Source of the DNA: Kordia jejudonensis
Lineage (GTDB): Bacteria; Bacteroidota; Bacteroidia; Flavobacteriales; Flavobacteriaceae
Length of the DNA stretch: 64,000 nt
Assembly (NCBI RefSeq): GCF_001005315.1
Contig: NZ_LBMG01000033.1
Location: 1 to 64,000 of the forward strand
Direction of reading: 5' to 3'
In this document: positions 42,616 to 52,072 of the stretch, in pieces
Layout of the letters: each line of letters starts with the position of its first letter
Position numbering within the stretch: position 1 is the stretch's first letter
The notes under the pieces: model-generated
The model's database searches: none
What the model saw: only the letters and a program-made list of their open reading frames with translations
What the model was told of the DNA's origin: nothing
Program-made: the position numbers and the translations under genes

Positions 42616-42782
42616 GAAAGCGAATAAAAGTATTTGTAGTGTACGAAAGTCACGAATTTAACAAAACTTTTTTAGCTAACGTAGGAAAGTATTTAAAAAT
42701 GTGCCAGTAGATTTGGTTTTTTATTCTGATGCCTATCAACTCTGAAAGGATGCATGTAATTAGTGTGGATGTGTTTTTTGTG

Positions 42783-43367
42783 TTAGCTTATTCCAGCTAA
42801 AAAATAATATTCACCTTTCCATTCATTATCGTATTTTTTATAAATAGTTATACCATAAAAGTTGCCTTCCATTCCAGATGTAAAGATTGCGTAATTACCA
42901 TCTCTACTAAATACAGGAAACATCATTGTAAATACACTACTAGAAAGAACCTCAACACCTCTAACTATTTGAGGTTTTTTTCTTATACTATCACAGTCCA
43001 CAAAGTTTATAACAACTTCTATGTCATTGGCATTAGTAAGTTGTTTTTTATAGTGTTCAATTTCTTTGTTATTAAATAACTGATTTAGAACAGTAGTGTC
43101 TTTAATAATACTTCGCATGCGCTCTTCGTTAAGTAAGAAATGAATAAAGCGTTCATTTTGAGAAATAGTAAGGTATATATACGCCTCATTCTTTTTTACT
43201 TTGGCTCTTTTATTAGATCTAAACTGCATTTCAAAATTGAGTTTTGCAATTTGCTTGATATCATCAAGTGTTTTTTGTTCTTGTGACTTTAATATGCTAC
43301 ATGAGGTAAAAAAAAATATAATGTTTATTACTATTATTAATTTCAAATATTTAGTTACGTGGTTCAT
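42783..43367 (-). CDS. Unknown lipoprotein
   Basis: A 194-residue predicted lipoprotein ('FFTSC', Cys23). The C-terminal part is beta-rich ('VLSSSVFTMMFPVFSRDGNYAIF') and ends with a Trp-Lys-Gly-Glu-Tyr stretch. No family is recognised. It is the last of three lipoprotein genes in a row, 26 bases after the middle one. Confidence 0.55.
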   Translation of the reverse strand: MNHVTKYLKLIIVINIIFFFTSCSILKSQEQKTLDDIKQIAKLNFEMQFRSNKRAKVKKNEAYIYLTISQNERFIHFLLNEERMRSIIKDTTVLNQLFNNKEIEHYKKQLTNANDIEVVINFVDCDSIRKKPQIVRGVEVLSSSVFTMMFPVFSRDGNYAIFTSGMEGNFYGITIYKKYDNEWKGEYYFLAGIS

Positions 43368-43393
43368 TGATATTTAGTTTGGAGACATTAGGA

Positions 43394-44014
43394 CTATTCA
43401 AATTCAATTTGTTTGATACAGAATATGTACCATTCTCCGTTAGTATTTTTACGCAATTGCCATGATTGTAGTCCATTAAAATATTTCCTTACAAGAACTA
43501 GAGCTATATCTTTTTTATCTGAATAAATAGGCGTTGAAATTAGATGAATAATATGACCGCGTTCGTTCATCCACAGAGCTTCTTTCATATCTTTTCTAAG
43601 ATGTGATTGATTATCATTTACTAACTTTTCAAGTTTTTCTTTATAGCGCTGAGTTTTAAGAGAAAAATTGGAGATGAAATAATCATTCTTGATATACTTT
43701 AAGTCCCAAGTTTGAGGTTTTGAAATGAATTCCTCATAATCGAATTTTTTATACAAACTATCGCCAATTTCGTTACCAGGACATTGATTTATATACTTTC
43801 CATCTTTATTATACAAAAATCCAGAATTCAAAACACGTTCTTTACTTAACCTAGAATTTAACGTTTCTATTTTTAACCCAATAGAATCATAGTATGCAAG
43901 ATTAACCAAAGAATCCACGACCATGTTTACCAATTTATAATCCGGTTTAGTGATTTTCTGTGATTTACAAGATAAAAACAAAAGAAATATTACAATTATA
44001 GATGTTAATTTCAT
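43394..44014 (-). CDS. Unknown lipoprotein
   Basis: A 206-residue predicted lipoprotein ('LFLSC', Cys16). A helical middle part and a C-terminal beta part ('ALVLVRKYFNGLQSWQLRKN', 'GEWYIFCIKQIEF') resemble the neighbour at 42783 in size and end, suggesting a similar build. It starts three bases after the HExxH lipoprotein gene, so it is co-transcribed with it. Confidence 0.55.
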   Translation of the reverse strand: MKLTSIIVIFLLFLSCKSQKITKPDYKLVNMVVDSLVNLAYYDSIGLKIETLNSRLSKERVLNSGFLYNKDGKYINQCPGNEIGDSLYKKFDYEEFISKPQTWDLKYIKNDYFISNFSLKTQRYKEKLEKLVNDNQSHLRKDMKEALWMNERGHIIHLISTPIYSDKKDIALVLVRKYFNGLQSWQLRKNTNGEWYIFCIKQIEFE

Positions 44015-44017
44015 AGT

Positions 44018-45802
44018 TTAATTATTACAATTCATAGTTGATATTTTTGTTCCTTTTGACTGAGGACTCGAACTGCGTTCATGATTTATTATACTTTCAA
44101 TATAATCTCTAGCAGGATTTGGTGGATATAAAGGATATAATTCATTAAAAGAGGTAGTATTCATAAGACCTGACCATGCTAATATTTTACAGAATTCTTT
44201 GAGTCCATCTTGAATGGTATCATTTGGGTTACTGTCAAATTCTGAAAATTGCGCATCAGTATAATTGGATTTTGTAGTTGCCCATAAATATATAGCATCT
44301 GAAATCATATCTTTTAAATTGACCATGTAGTTATGTTGCGGAGTATTACTATCTCCAATTTGTTCTCTATGTGCTACAAATGCTTCTACCAATTCTTTAT
44401 AGGTAGGATTAGCATTTGAAGATGTTACAACTAATCCACCAGTGTAAAAATAATGTAATAATACTGCATGTATTGCTTCGTGTACGGTAGTTCCTGCTAA
44501 TTTTAAATCTGTACAATTATCTAAAAGAAGTGTGTTATAAGTTGTTTTAAAACTTTGAGCATTGTCTGATGGATTGGGTAATGTGTTTGCGGAATATAAT
44601 ATGCTTCCTAGATTATCAGCTCTATATGTCACATTAATGGTGCCGGCGTTTGGCGTAACGACCACAGAGCTTTCAAAAATATCTCTAAATAAATCTAAAA
44701 TAGGAGTTCTTAAACTATATGCTTCTTTGATGATTTTTTTCTGACAAGGGTAGTTCTCCAAAGAGTTGTCCATAATGATTTTTTCTTCAAAATCAACATC
44801 CGCTTCATTTTGCAGTGCTTCCACCGCTTGTTTTACAAAATCCTTGGCATTTTCATTACATCCATTTTCTACTAAAAAATCAAATATAGCTGCGGCATGT
44901 GCCGAACCAGCCTTGCTTTGAAGCCAAGCAATATCACTATCGGAAAGTGGTAAGGCTGCCGAATTTCCCAATGTGCCTGTCGCACCATTATTTACACACG
45001 AAACAACACGTTGCCAATATGGAACAAACGGAATAATAGGAACTTCATCAGTAGGATCAGGCTGTGTTGTATTGGTAGCATTTCCAGTATTTGTTGTTGG
45101 GAAGGTATTACTTGGATACGAGGCGCCATAGGTTATGCAACCCGTAGCAATCCAACCACCCATACAAATCCTTGCAGGTTGTTGGCTTGGAGATCCACTA
45201 CAATATTCTCCCCAACTATGGCGACCGCCAGCGGTACATTCTAAGTAATAACAATTGACATCGTCACTCCAACCAATGATTTCTTCTGAGGTATTTCCAC
45301 AAGGAGACGATTCTGTACCTGTAAGTAAGATTGTATCATCAATATATATAGCTGTCGCATTATCTATGTCAGCCGTTAGCGTGCCTGCAACATCGATTAA
45401 CGGATATGAAATTAATGACTGCATATAACTTCCATCTTGAAATATAGTTAATACATAATTTTCCGTATACGCTGTTGTAGCGATCCCGCGATGTGTCGTA
45501 AATATATAATTCGTGTATGCATCCGTAGATAATTGTATAATTTTTTCAGTATCGATAGTAAATCCGTAACTGTTAATTGCATCGTTTTCACTTGCAATAG
45601 AAGCATTCCGCTCAAAGCGTGTGTGTAAAAAGCGATCCAAGTCTTTATTCACATTTCTTATGGAATCTCCTTTTACAAAATGACTTTTAATTACGTTTTC
45701 TTTTACATATTCCTGTTCTTGTATTTCAATTTCTTGATCTTTTTCACAACAGAACAGCAATAAAATTAGTGCGATAGGGAAAATTCTAAAAATTCGTTTC
45801 AT
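44018..45802 (-). CDS. Lipoprotein with a possible metalloprotease HExxH motif
   Basis: A 594-residue predicted lipoprotein ('LLLFCC', Cys18/19). The N-terminal third is beta-rich. A Cys-rich stretch with 'WGEYCSGSPSQQPARIC' lies near 200-215, followed by a Thr/Asn/Pro linker. The C-terminal part has 'TVHEAIHAVLLHYF', an HExxH (HEAIH) in helical context near 440, fitting a gluzincin-like fold. The third ligand is not certain. It heads a set of three lipoprotein genes. The protease activity is inferred from one motif. Confidence 0.6.
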   Translation of the reverse strand: MKRIFRIFPIALILLLFCCEKDQEIEIQEQEYVKENVIKSHFVKGDSIRNVNKDLDRFLHTRFERNASIASENDAINSYGFTIDTEKIIQLSTDAYTNYIFTTHRGIATTAYTENYVLTIFQDGSYMQSLISYPLIDVAGTLTADIDNATAIYIDDTILLTGTESSPCGNTSEEIIGWSDDVNCYYLECTAGGRHSWGEYCSGSPSQQPARICMGGWIATGCITYGASYPSNTFPTTNTGNATNTTQPDPTDEVPIIPFVPYWQRVVSCVNNGATGTLGNSAALPLSDSDIAWLQSKAGSAHAAAIFDFLVENGCNENAKDFVKQAVEALQNEADVDFEEKIIMDNSLENYPCQKKIIKEAYSLRTPILDLFRDIFESSVVVTPNAGTINVTYRADNLGSILYSANTLPNPSDNAQSFKTTYNTLLLDNCTDLKLAGTTVHEAIHAVLLHYFYTGGLVVTSSNANPTYKELVEAFVAHREQIGDSNTPQHNYMVNLKDMISDAIYLWATTKSNYTDAQFSEFDSNPNDTIQDGLKEFCKILAWSGLMNTTSFNELYPLYPPNPARDYIESIINHERSSSPQSKGTKISTMNCNN

Positions 45803-45932
45803 GTACTTTTTTGGTGTATTTAAAATGACTTAATATATTTAGGGGAAACTTATTTGATAAATATAAAATATTTTCTTACAAAAACAATGTTTCTACAAGA
45901 ATTAAATTTTCAACATCGTTTTTTTTCGATAG

Positions 45933-46754
45933 TTACGAAGTTTTCTTCCCAGAAATGTATTCCAAGGTTTCTTGGTTGGTGGTTGCCAAATGTTTTGGAA
46001 GTTTGTTGTCCTTTGGTAATACGGCTAAGAAACGATCAAAATTTGAAGTATACACGTTTTTAAATACAGGTTTTTCAACATGCATACTTTTTAAAATCTC
46101 CGTGATAAATTCATCATGATGTATCAAATCTTCGGCGCCCAAATGGAAGATTCCACTTTTACGTCTATTAATCATATAATGAATTTGTTGTGTCAATTTT
46201 TTATCCGAAATCGTATTCATAACCAAGTTGGGAAAGACTTCTACAGGCACTTTTTCTCGGAGACAAGCTTTTATTTCTAAAATTCTTGGTGAGTTGTGTC
46301 CAAAAACCATTGGCAAACGTACAATTGCATATTTTTTCAGCGGCAAACGCATGATCATGTTTTCGATGCGAATTTTTAGTTTTCCATATATACTTTCCGA
46401 AAGTGTTTTATCGTATTCATAAGAAGGATAACTGCTGTATGCATCAAATACATTGGCAGATGAAAGGAAGATGAGTTTGCAAGGTCTTGTTTTTACATAT
46501 TCGGTTAGAAATGTATGCACTTCAATTTGTGCTGGAAAATCGCCGCGTAACGATGAAATGATAATCGTTGGCTGAACTTGTAACACTATTTCATCAATGC
46601 CATCATAATCTAAGTCGTAGCGAATAAAATGTGCATTTTTAGCAAACGATTTGTTGCTATAAAAAGTTCCATATACATCAAAATAGGAGCAAAGCTCTTT
46701 ATATAATGCTTGACCTATAAATCCGCTTGCTCCTAATATTAATATTTTGTTCAA
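45933..46754 (-). CDS. NAD-dependent epimerase/dehydratase (extended SDR)
   Basis: A 273-residue Rossmann enzyme. The dinucleotide motif 'GASGFIGQAL' is at 8-17, and the catalytic pair YxxxK is in 'YEYDK' near 116. It resembles RmlD-like sugar-nucleotide reductases in size and pattern. It starts five bases after gcvT, so it is co-transcribed although no metabolic link is evident. The substrate is unknown. Confidence 0.82.
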   Translation of the reverse strand: MNKILILGASGFIGQALYKELCSYFDVYGTFYSNKSFAKNAHFIRYDLDYDGIDEIVLQVQPTIIISSLRGDFPAQIEVHTFLTEYVKTRPCKLIFLSSANVFDAYSSYPSYEYDKTLSESIYGKLKIRIENMIMRLPLKKYAIVRLPMVFGHNSPRILEIKACLREKVPVEVFPNLVMNTISDKKLTQQIHYMINRRKSGIFHLGAEDLIHHDEFITEILKSMHVEKPVFKNVYTSNFDRFLAVLPKDNKLPKHLATTNQETLEYISGKKTS

Positions 46755-46759
46755 TAGTT

Positions 46760-47842
46760 TTACTTTTTGTAAAAAGGAAGTTTTACCACTTTGGCGGCTA
46801 CACTATTTTTACGAATTTGAATGTAAATATTGCTTCCCACATCTGTAAATACCGTAGGAACATAGCCTAAACCAATTCCGATTCCCATAGAAGGCGACAT
46901 AGTTCCTGAAGTAACATTTCCGATTTTGTTTCCGTTACCGTCTACAATATCGTAACCTTGTCTTGGAATTCCACGTTCTTGCATTTCAAAAGCAATCAAT
47001 TTGCGTTCAACACCAGCTCTTTTTTGTGCTTCCAATTGCTCACGATTTACAAAATCTTTCGTAAATTTTGTAATCCAACCCAAACCAGCTTCAATTGGTG
47101 AAGTGGTATCATCGATATCATTTCCATATAAACAATAGCCCATTTCCAGACGAAGTGTATCTCTTGCTGCTAAACCAATTGGCTTGATTCCGAAATCGGC
47201 TCCAGCTTCAAAAACCTTGTTCCAAACTTCTTCTACAACTTCATTTTTACAGTAAATTTCAAATCCGCCAGAACCTGTATATCCAGTTGCAGAGATGATT
47301 ACATTTTCAACACCTGCAAATGTATCAATTTGGAATGTATAATATTTTATAGTAGACAAATCAACTGTGGTTAACGATTGCATCGCTTCAACAGCTTTTG
47401 GTCCTTGAATCGCCAATAAAGAGTAGTTTTCAGAGACATCTCTCATTTCGGCGCCAACATCGTTATGACTTGAAATCCAATTCCAATCTTTTTCAATGTT
47501 TGAAGCATTTACGACTAAAATATATTTTTCTTCATTCACTCTGTAGATGATTAAATCGTCCACAATTCCGCCATCATTATTTGGCATGCAACTATATTGC
47601 GCTTTTCCATCGACCAATTTAGAAGCGTCATTGGTGGCAATTTTTTGAATTAATGCAAGTGCATTTGGTCCAGAAATAACAAATTCTCCCATATGACTTA
47701 CGTCAAAAACACCAACGCCATTACGAACCGTTTCGTGTTCAACTTTTACACCTTCGTATTGTACGGGCATGTTATAACCTGCAAAGGGAACCATTTTTGC
47801 ACCTAATGCTTTGTGAATTTCTGTGAGCGCTGTATCCTTCAT
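46760..47842 (-). CDS. gcvT: Aminomethyltransferase, glycine cleavage T protein
   Basis: A 360-residue enzyme that takes the methylamine group from the lipoyl H protein and makes methylene-tetrahydrofolate. '[16 protein letters not shown]' at the start, '[10 protein letters not shown]', the '[18 protein letters not shown]' region and the C-terminal '[16 protein letters not shown]' are characteristic. gcvH and gcvP are not in the window. No glycine riboswitch is seen in the 200 bases upstream. Confidence 0.96.
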   Translation of the reverse strand: MKDTALTEIHKALGAKMVPFAGYNMPVQYEGVKVEHETVRNGVGVFDVSHMGEFVISGPNALALIQKIATNDASKLVDGKAQYSCMPNNDGGIVDDLIIYRVNEEKYILVVNASNIEKDWNWISSHNDVGAEMRDVSENYSLLAIQGPKAVEAMQSLTTVDLSTIKYYTFQIDTFAGVENVIISATGYTGSGGFEIYCKNEVVEEVWNKVFEAGADFGIKPIGLAARDTLRLEMGYCLYGNDIDDTTSPIEAGLGWITKFTKDFVNREQLEAQKRAGVERKLIAFEMQERGIPRQGYDIVDGNGNKIGNVTSGTMSPSMGIGIGLGYVPTVFTDVGSNIYIQIRKNSVAAKVVKLPFYKK

Positions 47843-48044
47843 GTTGAGTGTTTCTTAAATTGATTGCGAATTTATGAAAAATAGCCATAAAAAAATGATG
47901 AATTTTTACTTGTTTCGGAATTTAACACCACTTTTTTGAATTCTCATAAATTTGAGTGATTGTAAACTATTATTCTTAGAACTTTTTTAAGTTTAGATAA
48001 TTAGTAATAAATTAAGCTTTTAAATCTTTTAAACCCAAATCTTT

Positions 48045-49427
48045 ATGAATGATGAAATGAAAACACCTAGCAGGTATACTGAGGAAAAGAATACGTTTCC
48101 TAATGCTGTTGTATCTGTAGCAACTGCTATTCCAGCATTTATCGGTTACACACAACATGCAACATTTAAAGGAACATCTCTTTTAAACAAACCTACTAGA
48201 GTTGACTCATTGTTAGCATTTGAAAACTTCTTTGGAACTGGAGCGCATACGATTTATGATTTGGCTGCTTTTGATCCAGATCAAGAAGATGCACCAACAA
48301 CCGATCTTATGATATTAGATAAATATTTGAGTTTAACTCCAAAGCCTGGCACATTATTTTACATGTACGAATCGGTAAAATTATTTTACCAAAATGGAGG
48401 TAGTACTTGTTATGTGGTTGCCATAGGAACTTATGGCGGAGAAACTGTGAAACCTGATTTTTCTGTTAATCCATTTTTACAAGGATTGCGTTTACTTGAA
48501 AAAGAGGTAGAACCTACCATGATTGTCATTCCAGATGCAATGTTATTTACAGATGATGATGGTGCTAACTGTTATTCATTACAACGAAAAATGTTGAGTC
48601 ATTGTGGCATTCAAAAAAGTAGAGTTGCCATTTTAGATATTCTCAACGGTTACAAAAGTATGGATGTCCCGACACATAATCCAATCAATCGATTTAGAGA
48701 TGCTGTAAGTTCTGATTTCTTAAGTTATGGTGCTGCATATTATCCCTGGTTACAAACAACCGTAATACAACCTACTGAATTGAGTTTCAAGAATCTTTCT
48801 GAAGCAGGAATTACTGTATTACAAGAATTACTTACGGAAAGCATTGCTGATTTAAAAGAAAAAGAAATCGAAGTAATGACGCCATACATCAACGCATTAA
48901 CTAGTGAAATTGAAGAGGGAAGTGATATTTCAAGTGATGCCAATACGCTCAATTATATTATGAACAATACGTTTGCAGTGTACAAATCGATCATGTTAGC
49001 CATTTTAGAAAAGAAAAACTTATTACCAACTTCTGGAGCTATAGCAGGAATCTTTACACGCGTTGATAATGAACAAGGAGTTTGGAAGGCGCCTGCAAAT
49101 GTTGCTGTAAACAGTACAGTAGGACCAGCTGTACATATTGATCATGACCAACAACAAGATTTAAATGCCCCATATTTAGGAAAAGCGGTGTGTGCAATTC
49201 GTGCATTTATTGATTTAGGGACGTTGGTTTGGGGTGCTAGAACCTTAGATGCAAACAGCTTGGATTGGAAATATATTAACGTTCGTAGAACAATAATTAT
49301 GATTGAACAGTCAGTAAAATTTTCTATCAAGGCATATATATTTGAACCAAATGTAAAAGAAACGTGGGTCGCTGTTGAAAGTATGATTAGCCGTTTTTTT
49401 ACCGATTTATGGAAAAAGGAGGCTTAG
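48045..49427 (+). CDS. Contractile phage-tail-sheath protein, orphan, main part
   Basis: A 460-residue tail-sheath protein of contractile injection systems (phage tails, R-type pyocins, extracellular injection systems). The N-terminal 'FPNAVVSVATAIPAFIGYT' and C-terminal 'GARTLDANSLDWKYINVRRTI' are sheath signatures. The reading frame stops after 'FFTDLWKKEA', and the missing conserved end lies in the -1 frame at 49409-49594. No other tail, baseplate or ATPase gene is near. The 202-base gap upstream has a weak TAAGTTTA box. Confidence 0.8.
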   Translation: MNDEMKTPSRYTEEKNTFPNAVVSVATAIPAFIGYTQHATFKGTSLLNKPTRVDSLLAFENFFGTGAHTIYDLAAFDPDQEDAPTTDLMILDKYLSLTPKPGTLFYMYESVKLFYQNGGSTCYVVAIGTYGGETVKPDFSVNPFLQGLRLLEKEVEPTMIVIPDAMLFTDDDGANCYSLQRKMLSHCGIQKSRVAILDILNGYKSMDVPTHNPINRFRDAVSSDFLSYGAAYYPWLQTTVIQPTELSFKNLSEAGITVLQELLTESIADLKEKEIEVMTPYINALTSEIEEGSDISSDANTLNYIMNNTFAVYKSIMLAILEKKNLLPTSGAIAGIFTRVDNEQGVWKAPANVAVNSTVGPAVHIDHDQQQDLNAPYLGKAVCAIRAFIDLGTLVWGARTLDANSLDWKYINVRRTIIMIEQSVKFSIKAYIFEPNVKETWVAVESMISRFFTDLWKKEA

Positions 49428-49594
49428 TAGGAGCAACTCCATATGAAGCTTTTCAAGTTTCTGTCGGTTTAGGAACTACGATGTCTCCAACTGATGTCTT
49501 AGAAGGCATTATGCGCATTAAAATGAAAGTAGCGGTGTCTAAACCTGCTGAGTTTATTGTGATCACATTTCAACAACAAATGCAAAATTCGTAA
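49409..49594 (+). pseudogene. C-terminal end of the tail sheath in the -1 frame
   Basis: Sixty-one codons. From 'GGLVGATPYEAFQVSVGLG' to 'PAEFIVITFQQQMQ' it matches the universally conserved sheath C-terminus and continues the preceding gene at the site GGAAAAAGG (49421). One extra A, or a -1 shift, fuses both parts into about 516 residues. It could be a decayed gene, a programmed frameshift, or a base-call error in the A-run. An independent peptide is unlikely. Confidence 0.75.
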
Positions 49595-49647
49595 TTATTA
49601 AAGATAACCATAGAACTATTTTAACACCTTCCTAATTTTTGTTACAG

Positions 49648-50931
49648 TTATTCTTTTTTTAAGAATAGCTTCAAATCATCATAATCAGTAATGAATTCTG
49701 CTTTTTTCTCTTTGTGCATAATTTCTTGAATCTGCTCAGGAATATCTAATTTTAGACGCAAGGTCGATTCTACCGTTGGTAAAAACTTTACAGGATGTGC
49801 CGTTTCTAAGAAAACTCCATATGCATCTTTTAAATTATGATTTTTTAAGCCTAAATACCCAACAGCGCCATGTGGATCTGCAATATAATTGTGTTGATTG
49901 TAAATAGATTTCATGGCAGCTTTTGTTTCGTCGTCTGTAAAACTATAGGATGAAAAGTGCTTTTTGATCGTTTCCAAATCATTTCCATACAACTCTTGAA
50001 TACGGATAAAATTACTCGGATTTCCAACATCCATCGCGTTTGAAATGGTTGCAATTGATTTTTGTGGAACATATTCTCCATGCTGCAAATAGTTTGAAAC
50101 TGTATCATTGACATTTGTTGCTGCAATAAAGTGCTGAATTGGCAATCCTAGTTTCTGCGCCATAATTCCTGCGCAAATATTTCCAAAATTACCACTAGGA
50201 ACAGAAAATACAATGTTTTTATGTTGTTGATGTAATGCTTTGTAAGCAAAGAAAAAGTAAAACATTTGCGGTAACCAACGTGCAATGTTGATAGAGTTTG
50301 CTGAGGTAAGTGTACGCTCAATTTCGGCATCTAAAAAGGCAGTTTTGACCATTTCTTGACAATCATCAAAAACACCATCAACTTCCAATGCTGTTATGTT
50401 TTGCCCAAGCGTAGTTAATTGTTTTTCTTGGATTTCGCTTACTTTTCCACTTGGATATAAAATCACAACGTCCACACCTTTTACACCTAAAAAGCCATTG
50501 GCAACTGCGCCACCAGTATCGCCAGATGTTGCTACTAAAACGGTTACACTTTCATCACTATTACGATTAAAATAACCTAAGCAACGCGCCATAAATCGTG
50601 CGCCAACATCTTTAAATGCCATGGTTGGTCCGTGGAACAATTCTAGAGTTCCAATATTGTCTTCAACAGGAACTACGGGGAACTCAAAACTTAGCGTTTC
50701 TGCAATGATTTCTTTTAGAACGTCGGTTGGAATTTCATCTCCAACAAACTGTTTTATGGCTTCAAAAGCAATTTCTTCGTGTGAATAGTTATGTATATTT
50801 TGAATAAACTCTTCCGATAATGGTGTAATGTTTTTTGGAAAATAAATTCCTCTATCAGGCGCTAATCCGCGAATAACAGCTTCTTTAAAAGAAACTTTTG
50901 GAGATTTATGGTGTAGACTGTAGTAGTTCAT
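49648..50931 (-). CDS. thrC: Threonine synthase
   Basis: A 427-residue PLP enzyme, converting phosphohomoserine to threonine. The PLP lysine lies in 'GPTMAFKDVGARF' near 106, with 'ATSGDTGGAVANGF' as phosphate-binding loop. Length is normal for the bacterial type. It is the last gene of thrA-thrB-thrC, 88 bases after thrB. That spacer holds micro-repeats (GATTGAAA twice, AAGACCC/AAGACCT thrice). Confidence 0.95.
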   Translation of the reverse strand: MNYYSLHHKSPKVSFKEAVIRGLAPDRGIYFPKNITPLSEEFIQNIHNYSHEEIAFEAIKQFVGDEIPTDVLKEIIAETLSFEFPVVPVEDNIGTLELFHGPTMAFKDVGARFMARCLGYFNRNSDESVTVLVATSGDTGGAVANGFLGVKGVDVVILYPSGKVSEIQEKQLTTLGQNITALEVDGVFDDCQEMVKTAFLDAEIERTLTSANSINIARWLPQMFYFFFAYKALHQQHKNIVFSVPSGNFGNICAGIMAQKLGLPIQHFIAATNVNDTVSNYLQHGEYVPQKSIATISNAMDVGNPSNFIRIQELYGNDLETIKKHFSSYSFTDDETKAAMKSIYNQHNYIADPHGAVGYLGLKNHNLKDAYGVFLETAHPVKFLPTVESTLRLKLDIPEQIQEIMHKEKKAEFITDYDDLKLFLKKE

Positions 50932-51019
50932 TTTTGTTTAATTGAATGATTGAAAGATTGAAAGATTTAGAATTCATAATTGATTTTTGACCAAGACCCA
51001 AGACCTAAGACCCAATTAA

Positions 51020-51940
51020 TTAGATAATCCGACAACCTTCTGTGTTAATTTTAGAGACATGCACATCATAATCGATATTTAATGTTTCATAAGTTTTAGA
51101 CATCGTTTCTGCTACTTTTTCTGCCATTATTTTTCCTTTGCTCAATGCGAATATAGAAGGTCCAGAGCCTGAAATTCCTGCGCCCAAAGCTCCACAAGTA
51201 ATTGCGTTTTCTTTTACTTCTTTGAATCCTGGAATTAGGATAGAACGTAATGGTTCCACAATTTCATCATGCAATGATCTGCTTATTAAATCGTAATCGG
51301 AAATATATAATCCACTAATTAATCCGCCTAAATTTCCAATTTGTACAATTGATTTTTTTAGTGAAATCGTTTGTTTTAACACCGAACGTGAATCTGATGT
51401 TTTGACTTCAATTTGCGGATGAATTACGGTAGCGTACAATTCAGTTGGTGTCGGAATTTTTATGATGTCCAAAGGTTTGTAACTTCGTACCAACGTAAAA
51501 CCTCCCAAAAGGGCAGGAGCTACGTTGTCTGCATGCGCCGTTCCACTGGCTAGTTTTTCGCCTTCCATGGCAAACGGAACTAATTCCTTTTCAGTGAATG
51601 GTTTTCCAAGTAATTCATTCATTGCCCAAACTGTTCCTGCCGAACTTGCCGCGCTACTTCCAATGCCGCTTCCTGCTTTGATATTTTTATAGATTTCAAT
51701 TTCGAAACCGTGATCCAAATTTAATTTTTCAAGCATCGCTAAACCTGCAACACCTGCGACATTTTTGTCGGTTTCCATTGGTAAATCTTGCCCGACAAGT
51801 TTCGTGATTTTTATACCTTTTTCAGCAGTTTTCCGAATGATCATTTCGTCGCCAACAGTATCTAAACAAAGTCCGAGGACATCAAATCCACAAGAGACAT
51901 TTGCAATGGTTGCTGGCGCGAATATTTTGAGTTCGTTCAT
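51020..51940 (-). CDS. thrB: Homoserine kinase
   Basis: A 306-residue GHMP kinase that phosphorylates homoserine with ATP. The ATP loop is 'GSGIGSSAASSAG' near 92-104. 'FAPATIANVSCGFDVLG' at the N-terminus and 'GALGAGISGSGPSIFAL' near 250-266 are the other GHMP motifs. It lies second in the threonine operon. Confidence 0.96.
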   Translation of the reverse strand: MNELKIFAPATIANVSCGFDVLGLCLDTVGDEMIIRKTAEKGIKITKLVGQDLPMETDKNVAGVAGLAMLEKLNLDHGFEIEIYKNIKAGSGIGSSAASSAGTVWAMNELLGKPFTEKELVPFAMEGEKLASGTAHADNVAPALLGGFTLVRSYKPLDIIKIPTPTELYATVIHPQIEVKTSDSRSVLKQTISLKKSIVQIGNLGGLISGLYISDYDLISRSLHDEIVEPLRSILIPGFKEVKENAITCGALGAGISGSGPSIFALSKGKIMAEKVAETMSKTYETLNIDYDVHVSKINTEGCRII

Positions 51941-52002
51941 TTTTTTCTAGCTTTTAGCTATTAGCCTTTTGCTTTTAGCATTTTATTTTTACTTCAGACG
52001 TC

Positions 52003-52023
52003 AGTTCGAGCGCAGTCGAGAAC
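52003..52023. repeat. Flavobacterial dispersed palindromic motif
   Basis: AGTTCGAGCGCAGTCGAGAAC, with complementary outer arms GTTC/GAAC and two TCGA units, lies in the thrA-thrB gap. I recall close variants (TTCGAGCGCAGTCGAGAA) as a common intergenic motif in many flavobacterial genomes. The rest of the 132-base gap is AT-rich with TTTAGC-type micro-repeats. Confidence 0.5.
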
Positions 52024-52072
52024 AATTAAAATCTGTTGAATTTAAAATTTAGCATTTTACATTTATAATTTC

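Noticed and set aside
47843-48044. Glycine riboswitch before gcvT
   Set aside because: No tandem aptamer-like pairing or conserved glycine riboswitch core was found in the 200 bases upstream.
48045-49594. Complete contractile injection system or prophage
   Set aside because: Only a sheath gene is present; neighbours are gcvT and thrC.
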